A stretch of 64,000 nt of DNA from the NCBI GenBank assembly GCA_016748015.1, contig JAAOMT010000627.1, positions 63,884 through 127,883 on the forward strand. The letters run 5' to 3'. Within the stretch, counting starts at the first letter, position 1; each line of letters begins with the position of its first letter. Shown piece after piece: positions 57,217 to 64,000 of the stretch. The translations under genes and the position numbers were made by a program. The notes under the pieces are model-generated. The model saw nothing but the letters and a program-made list of their open reading frames with translations, was not told the origin of the DNA and made no database searches. The stretch comes from Geosiphon pyriformis. Taxonomy: Eukaryota > Glomeromycota > Glomeromycetes > Archaeosporales > Geosiphonaceae.

Positions 57217-59478
57217 ATAATTTTACAGAGAACTAGCACCAACAACAATCATCCAAAAGTGGCAGAATCAGAAATCATAGAAGCAAACCATTTAGGATTT
57301 GCCAAATTCTTGTTTTAATAGTACAGCAAACAGTTAGGATTAAACAACAACCATTTCTTAGCAGAATCAGCCTTCAACTTTTATGTCAATAATAAAATCA
57401 CAAACTGTTTAGGAGGAACAGTTAACATTGAATCTGCAAAAGAAAATTTTTATACAGAATTGTTTCAACATACCAGCTTACCAAGAAACTACAGTTTTAC
57501 ACCAATCATTAGAGAAATTAATCAAATCATTGAAAGATACACCCAACAACAATTCCCTATCACCTATGCAGACAAAGACAAAAGAAGATTGCAAACACCA
57601 GCAGTAATACCCAAAAAGATACAATCACTCACTTGGAAGAAAATCAGAGTTAAATTACCAGCCAATTCATCATACTATTATATACTAGAAAGTGCCATCA
57701 ATATCTTCTCAGTAGACACATCCACATTAAACACAACATCAACCTTTGGACAATTCCCATTTCAAAATAAACAAAGAAGAGCAGAGTTATTAGGACCATA
57801 CAGTAAATATTTTGAAGAATTTAAATTGTGATCACTAATGCCATCAAAATTTCAATTACCACCACTTTAACCAGACTTTGAAACCATGAGTTTATGGGAA
57901 GTAATGGAATCAAAAGAAGAAGAAAGTAAGGATCAGGAATTTACTTACCAAAACCCAATTCTAAAAAATCCAAAAATTGAAACTCCGAATTTTCAAACTC
58001 CTCAAAATCCGAACAATACAAACTCCAAAACAATTAATCAGCAAAATCTACCTTCAGTAATTGTCATTAATCAGCCACCAATTAAACCCATTATTAAACT
58101 GATTTAACAGCAGCCACTTCAGCAACCTATTTAACAACTATTTCATCCACCTCAACAACCACAGCAGCCACTTTAACAGTCACAACAACAACTTTAATAA
58201 CCATCACAATAACAACAACAAGTCATAGCACTAATAGCATATGCTTCTATTACCAAACTGAAAAAATTTACTGGTGAAAAAGAGAATGCCTAAGTTTGGC
58301 TTAACAACATTGCCAAAGCAATCACTGCTAACAATTGGGACAATGCTAGAATTCTACAAACTATTCCATACTTTTTGCAAGATACTACCAATTCATGATA
58401 TCAAAGCTTGATCAATAAACCTGTTATCTTCAATGTATTTAAAACAAAGTTTTTGAGATATTTTAGCAACAATAATAGCATTAACCAATTGGCCAACACT
58501 TTTACTACCATCAAGCAAGGAAAAACTAAAGCAGTCACTACTTACTTAGGATGCTTCCACAGAAATCTGTGCCAAATTCAGGCCATAGAAGCTGATTATT
58601 TCACAGCACCACAAATCTTAAATCAATTTATTAGAGGCCTGTGCAGTAGTATTCTCCAATGCATACATGTATTGTATTTAGCAGACCTTCAAGCCACTGT
58701 TACAAATGCCCGAGATTTTGAAACAGCTAAACTCAAAGCTAACCACATCCAAGCTGTAAATCTAGTGATGAATGGATCATCTGAATTGGATTCCAAATTG
58801 AAGCAATTCAGTAAATCAATCAATCAGAAATTAGAGGAATACTTAGCTAACAACAATCAGGCAGTTTATTAACCACCACAATAATACAGCAATCAAGGAA
58901 ACTCCAATTGTTTCCAAAATCAACCACATTCAGCATCATCAACCAATCAACAGTGACAACAGAAAACATGTGCTTGCTACTATTGTGGTAGACAAGGGCA
59001 CCTACAAATTAACTGCTACTATCAATTAAATACCTAATGATTGGAAAATCAATATTGAAGTTCTGATTGCTGATTTCAAACTCCAAGTTACCAGTCCAAC
59101 TCAGCACCATATTAACCAAATTATCTACCTATGACACAACAACCAATCTATCAACCAATTATTTATTAGCCTCTAGCACTCATAGTTTATCAACCTCAAT
59201 CTTAACCAATATATTAATCACAGCCTTAAGTAATTTATCAACCCCAACAAATTCTAATACCACCATTAAACTCAGCTCAGATAACATCAGAAAATCTCAG
59301 ATCAAGAGTCACCCAAAACTGAAGATTGGCAATAGTTGTCCACCAACTGATTTCCAGTTCATCCAACCAGCTGTTAGAATCATGCCAGTAGAGTTTAGGA
59401 ACCAGGTATACTCAAAACCCAAATTCCCAGAACTATTTAAGTCTTCTGGCTATCCCAAAAGACACCTTATCCAACAAC
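57217..59478 (+). pseudogene. G1 Gag with CCHC zinc knuckle
   Basis: The likely start is ATA at 57217 (ATG lost by G-to-A). Readable blocks: FYVNNKITNCLGGTVNIESA, SLTWKKIRVKLPANSSYYYI, then a Gln/Pro-rich linker (57990-58250). A retrotransposon Gag core runs about 58230-58800: VWLNNIAKAITANNWDNARI, LQTIPYFLQDTTNS, KTKFLRYFSNNNSINQLANT, TYLGCFHRNLCQIQ, LNQFIRGLCSSILQ, TVTNARDFETAKL. An intact knuckle CYYCGRQGHLQINC lies at 58975-59016 (C-x2-C-x4-H-x4-C). A further Pro/Gln-rich part leads into the protease. Two Arg-to-Cys changes in the core and many Gln-to-stop changes are visible. Confidence 0.85.
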
Positions 59479-60018
59479 TTGGAAACAAACCAGAAATCAC
59501 TTACCAGCAACATACTACCAGCCACCATTACAAAAAATGAGTTACTTGCAGCTATATTTCTCTTCAAAATTAAGGAACTGTTAGAAACCTCTTTGTTCAG
59601 TAGGGCTGCATTTAAAGAAAAACCCATCATAGTGATGTACACTGATGCCAAAATTAATGGTCATTCCATCAAACTGATCCTAGATAGTGGATCAGCTGAC
59701 AGCATTATCACAAGACAGTTCATAAACCGATTAGGTTGTCAAGTTGATTGAGCTGCCAGTGCAAGGATAATTATCACTAATAGAGCCACCAAGACTCCAA
59801 TTGGTAAAATATATGACTTACCCATCAAAGTCAATGGCATTATTGTACTGATTAAGGTATTAATCATGGAAGCCACTTAGTACCAAGCACTTATGGGCAA
59901 TGACTGGCTGTTCAAAATCAATGCAATGCTCGATTGGAACACTCAAAAGCTCCAGCTTAACCAGAATGGTTAATACACACATGTATCAGCCACATATGAC
60001 CACTTCAAGCCTATTAAT
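59479..60018 (+). pseudogene. G1 aspartic protease
   Basis: It cleaves the polyprotein in the virus-like particle. The active-site triplet DSG is intact at 59683-59691 in LILDSGSADSIITRQFINRL. A flap-like segment TPIGKIYDLPIKVNGIIV and the LMGNDWLFKINAMLDW block (about 59890-59945) follow. Stops near 59749, 59878 and 59970 (Arg, Gln, Arg/Gln positions). Confidence 0.85.
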
Positions 60019-60900
60019 ATGTTATTAGCACCACTCATCAAGTTTGAAGAAGAAGAAAAAAAACCTACCTGGAAGGTATATCAAATTTTTTGGGCTGATA
60101 ACAATCACAACAAGCTACTACCAATTCTAGACTGGGGAAAAAAAGACAAAGGAAAAAGGAAAAAAAACATACCTGAAAAGAACCAGGACAACACAAAAAC
60201 TAGTGATTGGGAAAATTTCTACTTCATAGATACCAGACCAGAACCATCTTATATTCTATTGAGGTATAAAGACTGCAAGAAGAAATTATCTTCTATAAAA
60301 GCTTAGATCACATTAGACAAAAATTACTAAATGCAAATCCACTATTATTATAAGTCATGCCACAGAGAACAGTATGGCTATCCAAAATAACAAGACAAGT
60401 AGGACAATAAACTATGTCTCACTTGTGAAAAACAGTTGCTCAATAAAGAAATATGGAACAACATTTCTGGTTGAGGAAGAATGTACAACACTTCATGCCA
60501 ATACACAATCCTCATAAGTGATTGGTTCAGTCATAGCACTCCTATTACTACAGCTTGGCACCAAGCAATAATTCATTTGAATGGTTACCTACATGATGAG
60601 AACAAGATCTGGCAGATGGCAAATGCCAAAATTGAAGGAGCCACACCCAGCAAAATATTAAAAATCAAAAATAACCCTCCAGAACCAGTTGACATCATAC
60701 TCATTCCAAATCCAGATGTTTTTCTCGACATAAAAACAGGCTCAGAGGAGTTTCATAAGCACTACCAAAATTTGGCACCAACAAAAAAAGAGCAAAAACA
60801 GCATTTGGAAGAAATAAACACCTGATTATGTAACCACTGTTTAATCTCATATAACTTTCAATATTGTAATAAGTGTGACCTTATTTACAATTCACTACTA
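60019..60900 (+). pseudogene. G1 Cys-rich module between protease and dUTPase
   Basis: A linker (about 60019-60240) rich in Lys/Glu, then Cys/His pairs: KDCKKKLSS, YYYKSCHREQYGYPK, DNKLCLTCEKQLLNKEIWN (60270-60480), then NTSCQYTILISDWF, an alpha-rich part (WQMANAKIEGATPSKILKIK, FHKHYQNLAPTKKEQKQHLE), and a second cluster LCNHCLISYNFQYCNKCDLI (C-x2-C-x8-C-x2-C, about 60829-60888). The first cluster is matched in G2. Zinc binding is likely; function is unknown to me. Stops near 60304, 60331, 60376, 60397, 60472 and 60823. Confidence 0.6.
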
Positions 60901-61668
60901 CACATAATCTACACAATCCCAGAGAAAGATAAACTAATTAACAGCTGCAGATCAAAATCAAAATCAATTTTCAATCCTAATTTAAACTCTGACAATGATG
61001 ATAACAAAAATAATGGTTCCAGCTCTGTTCAAAATGACAATAAAAAATATGATGATTCAAACTCTGATTCAAACCCCAAAACATATATTGCACTCCTTGA
61101 TCTCACTAAAGAGCAAGAACTGAAATGGTTTAGTGATAATAATGAAAGTAGCATGCCAGAATGTGTACATGATACTGACACAGGATTTGATCTGAAATAT
61201 TCAGGAAAGGATGCCATCAAATTAGAACCATATTTGTGCACATGCATTGACCTTAAAGTAGCACTGGAAATTCCAGCAACAACAATAATTCAATTAGCAT
61301 TTAGAAATAACTTAGCAAAAAAAGGAATCAATATCAGAGAAAGAATAATTGATACAGAATATATAGAAAATATCATTGCTATGTTACAAAATAACTCAGA
61401 AAAGACCTATGTAATAGAGCCAAACAAAAAGATAGTACAGGCAATATTCCTGCCTCTGGTAAAAATAGCCCAATTAATATTAGTAAGAAACAGAAAAAAA
61501 TTAGGGATTACAGCAAAAGAGATACAGAGATTTGGATTTACAAGAAGAATAGATGTATCAGTCAATATGGCAGAGAAAGAGGTTAGTGACAAGAGAAAAA
61601 TTATCTCTACCTATCAACCAATTTTCATTCCACCATATGACTAGTACATAGTAGTCATAGAAAAAAAA
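60901..61668 (+). pseudogene. G1 dUTPase domain
   Basis: A trimeric-type dUTP pyrophosphatase, which keeps dUTP out of newly made DNA. After an acidic, Asn/Ser-rich linker (60950-61090) the motifs follow in order: I DTDTGFDL (61171-61194), then CIDLKVALEIPATTIIQL; II RNNLAKKG (61303-61326, consensus RSSLAxKG); III IIDTEYIENI (61345-61374), keeping the catalytic Asp and Tyr; IV NKKIVQAIF (61423-61449, consensus GxKIAQ); V RFGFTRRIDV (61528-61557, consensus GFGSTGR). Each departure (Ser to Asn, Gly to Arg/Glu) can come from G-to-A. The frame is open 60826-61644. Confidence 0.85.
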
Positions 61669-62010
61669 GTGAAGAATCAGGTCCAGATTTTTGAGACAGA
61701 AGCAACACTTTGTAAATCAGAAAAGATTGGATTAGTCAATCTACACATACCAGCCAAAAATCACAGTCACATTAAAATCCCTATTTACAACAACACAAAA
61801 GACATTATTGAGATACCAGAAAAAACCACCATTGGATATTTAACCACCAAAATTAACGAACAACCACCAAATCTCATTTCAGACTTTCCACAATTGTGTG
61901 GATATGTAGATATCACATCACAAACAATATACAAACGAGAAGAATGTTATCTGCTCCAACTAGAACAATTGAAACAGATAAACTTGGAAAATTTAGACCC
62001 ATTTCAATGA
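61669..62010 (+). pseudogene. G1 Pol segment between dUTPase and RT
   Basis: In frame with dUTPase and RT. It reads VNLHIPAKNHSHIKIPIYNN, IIEIPEKTTIGYLTTKI and FPQLCGYVDITSQTIYK, a beta-rich segment. By composition it could be a second beta-barrel following the dUTPase. No domain name offered. Confidence 0.55.
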
Positions 62011-62915
62011 ATGCAATTCAAAATGTTACTCAACAATTTCAATGACATCTTTGCCAATGAAAATGAATTTGGCAGAACTAACATAATCTAGCATTAGATT
62101 AAGACTGGAGATGCAATGCCAATCAAACAAAAAGCATACAGAGTACCACCTACTAGCCATGAAATTATTTGTTAAGAAATCAACCAAATACTTGACAATA
62201 GGTTAATTCAACTATCAATAAGTCCATGGTTGTCACCAGTGGTACTAGTTCATAAGAAGAATAGAAAAATATGCTTTTGTGTGGATTACTGAAAATTGAA
62301 TGGAATAACCAAAGGTAATAGCTATCTGACTTCAAAAATTCAAGAACTGTTTGATGCTTTTGGAGGAAAAAAATAGTTCTTAACTTTAGACTTAGACAGC
62401 AGTTATTGGCAAGTAGCCATAAAGCCAAAAGACAAAGAAAAAATGGCTTTTACAATTCAGGAAGGAAACTTTGAATTTGAAGTAATGCCATTTGGCTTGA
62501 TGAATACACCAATCATATTTCAACAACTAATAGAAATTGTCTATACTAGACTGCTATAGAAATCAGTAGTCATATACTTAGATAACACCAATGTGTTTTC
62601 AAAAACATTTGATGATCATCTGCATCATCTCCAACAAGTATTTGAAAGACTTAGAAGAGCTGGATTGAAGTTAAATGCAAACAAATGCTTCTTTAGAAAA
62701 ACTGAACTCAAGTTCTTGGAACATGTGAGCAAAGATGGCATTAAAACAAATCCAGATAAAATTGCAATAATAAAAAACTTTCTAGTATCAACTAACTTGA
62801 TAGAACTAAGAGCATTTTTGGGATTCGCAGGCTATTACTGCCATTTTATCAAGAATTTTTCTAAACTAGCTCAGCCATTCTATCATTTACAAACCAAAAA
62901 TGTGAAATACAAATA
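62011..62915 (+). pseudogene. G1 reverse transcriptase
   Basis: Motifs in order: YRVPPTSHEII (about 62138), SPWLSPVVLVHKKNRKICFC then VDY-stop-KLNGITKGNSYL (62221-62330), FLTLDLDSSYWQVAIKPKDK (62377-62436), FEFEVMPFGLMNTPIIFQQL (62470-62529), catalytic box YLDN at 62575-62586 (consensus YLDD, last Asp lost by G-to-A), then HLHHLQQVFERLRRAGLKLN, KCFFRKTELKFLEH and ELRAFLGFAGYYCHFIKNFS. Stops at Arg, Gln and Trp positions (62089, 62173, 62290, 62374, 62557). Confidence 0.9.
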
Positions 62916-63340
62916 GACAAAAGCTCAACAAAAAGCATTTAATACACTAAAAAGAAAGCTTATTTAAGCTTTAGTGTTAATATATCCAGATCACAGCAAA
63001 CTATTTATTATCATTACCAGTACATCAAGCCAAGCATTGGGAGCAGTACTATCATAAAGAGGACCAGATAAAAGAAAATATTCAGTAGCTTATGCCAGCA
63101 AAAGCTTAAGTCTAGCCAAAAAAAACTATAAAACTCCAGCACTGAAACACTTAGCTATCTATTAAGCTGTTATCAAATGGAAAGAATACTTGAGTCAAAA
63201 GTTTGATATGTACACTGATTATAAAGGATTGACTTCAATCTAAAAGCAAAAATTTGGAGACAATTGCCATGCCAAATAGAAAATAGAACTTTCACTATTT
63301 AATTATAGAATACATTACAAAAAAGAAAAAAAAACAGAAA
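62916..63340 (+). pseudogene. G1 RNase H
   Basis: In frame with RT: KAFNTLKRKLI, ALVLIYPDHSKLFIIITSTS, SQALGAVLS-stop-RGPDKRKY, VAYASKSLSLAKKNYKTPAL, KHLAIY, VIKWKEYLSQKFDMYTDYKG (63174-63234). The Asp of YTDYKG is kept; the first Asp (TDAS in the family) reads TSTS. Ends before a frame change near 63340. Confidence 0.82.
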
Positions 63341-64000
63341 TGCCAACAAATTGTCATAAATAAGACAAATTTAAAAACATTTCAACCCAAAAATATAACA
63401 AAAGATGAATATACAAAAATACCAACAACTTTAATATTATATAAATACCCAATTGTTCAAGGAGAAATTATCTCAAAAAAAAAAAAACAACATAAAACAA
63501 CAATCAAAATATTTTATCAACCACCAAAATAGACTTTACCAAAAAAACAAAAAGAATTCAGATCAACCAACCAGAATAATTACAAAACCAGAGAAAAAAA
63601 CAATATTATTTAACATGCACTCAAATCCAACAGCAGGATATTTTCATAAAGAAGCAATCATAAAAAGAACCAGAAATAGATACTATTGGCCATCCATGTA
63701 CCCAAACATTATCCAATATGTTCAAAATTGTGATGTTTGTCAAAAAAGAGGTGGAACAAAACCCAGTGAACCATTAAGACCAATCAAAGTAAGACAATCA
63801 TTTGATTACATTAAAATTGACTTAATGAGACCATTAACTATCACTAGCAGAGGCAACAGATATATAGCAGTAGCCATGGACTATCTCACTAAATAACCAG
63901 AAGCAAAAGCCATTCAAAGAGCAGATGCAGAATCCGTTGCTGAATTCATTTATCAAGATTTGATTTATTGATACAGATGTCCAAAAAAACTACTATCAGA
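63341..64000 (+). pseudogene. G1 integrase, N-terminal half (runs off the window)
   Basis: Frame 0 from about 63453. The HHCC zinc-binding domain is intact: H and H in MHSNPTAGYFHKEAI (63615-63660), C-x2-C in CDVCQKRG (63731-63754). The catalytic core begins IKIDLMRPLTITSRGNRYIA then VAMDYLTK, with its first Asp present, followed by a Trp-to-stop at 63894 and PEAKAIQRADAESVAEFIYQ. The rest lies outside the window. Confidence 0.85.

Larger units (their letters stand above)
56456..64000 (+). mobile_element. G1: Ty3/gypsy LTR retrotransposon, continues past the window
   Basis: 5' LTR 56456-57196, primer-binding site, then gag-pol in the order Gag, CCHC knuckle, protease, Cys-rich module, dUTPase, RT, RNase H, integrase, which runs off the window end. 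The coding strand is A/C-rich, opposite to the T/G-rich LINE coding strand. Gag to RNase H stay in one frame (positions 1 mod 3) from about 57217 to 63330, so Gag and Pol appear fused without a frameshift signal; IN is one frame off after about 63340. Some thirty stops, mostly Gln, Trp or Arg codons changed by transitions. It is the least decayed Ty3 element here. Confidence 0.93.

Noticed and set aside
59067-59540. Frame-0 open stretch of 157 codons in G1 as a separate protein.
   Set aside because: The gag-pol frame (1 mod 3) is readable through the same region with Gln/Pro-rich sequence and stops only at transition-prone codons; frame 0 is probably open by composition.
1-64000. Mitochondrial or other organellar origin, considered because of the AT richness and the PPR gene.
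   Set aside because: Spliceosomal GT-AG introns, LINEs and Ty3 elements, and standard use of TGA as stop in the host genes point to nuclear DNA.
1-64000. tRNA, rRNA or CRISPR-type arrays.
   Set aside because: No cloverleaf with a GTTCRA-type arm, no rRNA core sequences and no regular spaced repeats were found by eye.

Overview
The window looks like nuclear DNA of a transposon-rich, very AT-rich fungus. The best fit is an arbuscular mycorrhizal fungus (Glomeromycotina). Reasons: short spliceosomal introns (64-89 nt), a fungal-type molybdenum cofactor sulfurase, an intronless PPR gene, and LINE and Ty3 families with the layout I associate with AM fungi. The taxon is an inference from recognition, not from a search.

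Only about 8 kb (roughly 40.6-48.2 kb) is ordinary host sequence. It holds two convergent genes: a nine-exon molybdenum cofactor sulfurase (41734-44884, +) and a large PPR protein (45908-48157, -). Nearly everything else is decayed retroelement.

From the left: LINE-a (1-3759, +, cut by the window edge) is followed head to tail by LINE-b (from 3760, +). LINE-b carries a solo LTR (7969-8769). Its last ~40 bp are split off by a whole minus-strand Ty3/gypsy element, G2 (11128-20769), which itself carries a solo LTR inside its dUTPase domain (16604-17395). Then come two 5'-truncated LINEs (LINE-c, with a solo LTR in its tail at 23103-23895, and LINE-d), a badly decayed LINE-e, and a nearly full-length minus-strand LINE-f (30742-37495) inserted in LINE-e. 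A fourth solo LTR (38424-39220) and a possible fifth (40620-41066) precede the host genes. To the right lie LINE-g (49135-55844, +), the head of LINE-h (55845-56455, +) joined head to tail to it, and a Ty3/gypsy element G1 (56456 to window end, +) that cuts LINE-h.

The LINEs encode ORF1 (RRM-like domain, CCHC knuckle) and ORF2 (AP endonuclease, reverse transcriptase, RNase H, Cys/His finger). The Ty3 elements encode Gag, protease, a Cys-rich module, a dUTPase, reverse transcriptase, RNase H and integrase. All are dead: their differences are overwhelmingly C-to-T and G-to-A transitions (Gln/Trp/Arg to stop, Asp to Asn in RT active sites, Gly to Arg/Glu). The pattern resembles RIP or methyl-cytosine deamination. 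The most notable observations are the shared protease/Cys-module/dUTPase/RT order in two distinct Ty3 families, the paired stem-loops in the LINE 3' UTRs, and the RIP-like decay.
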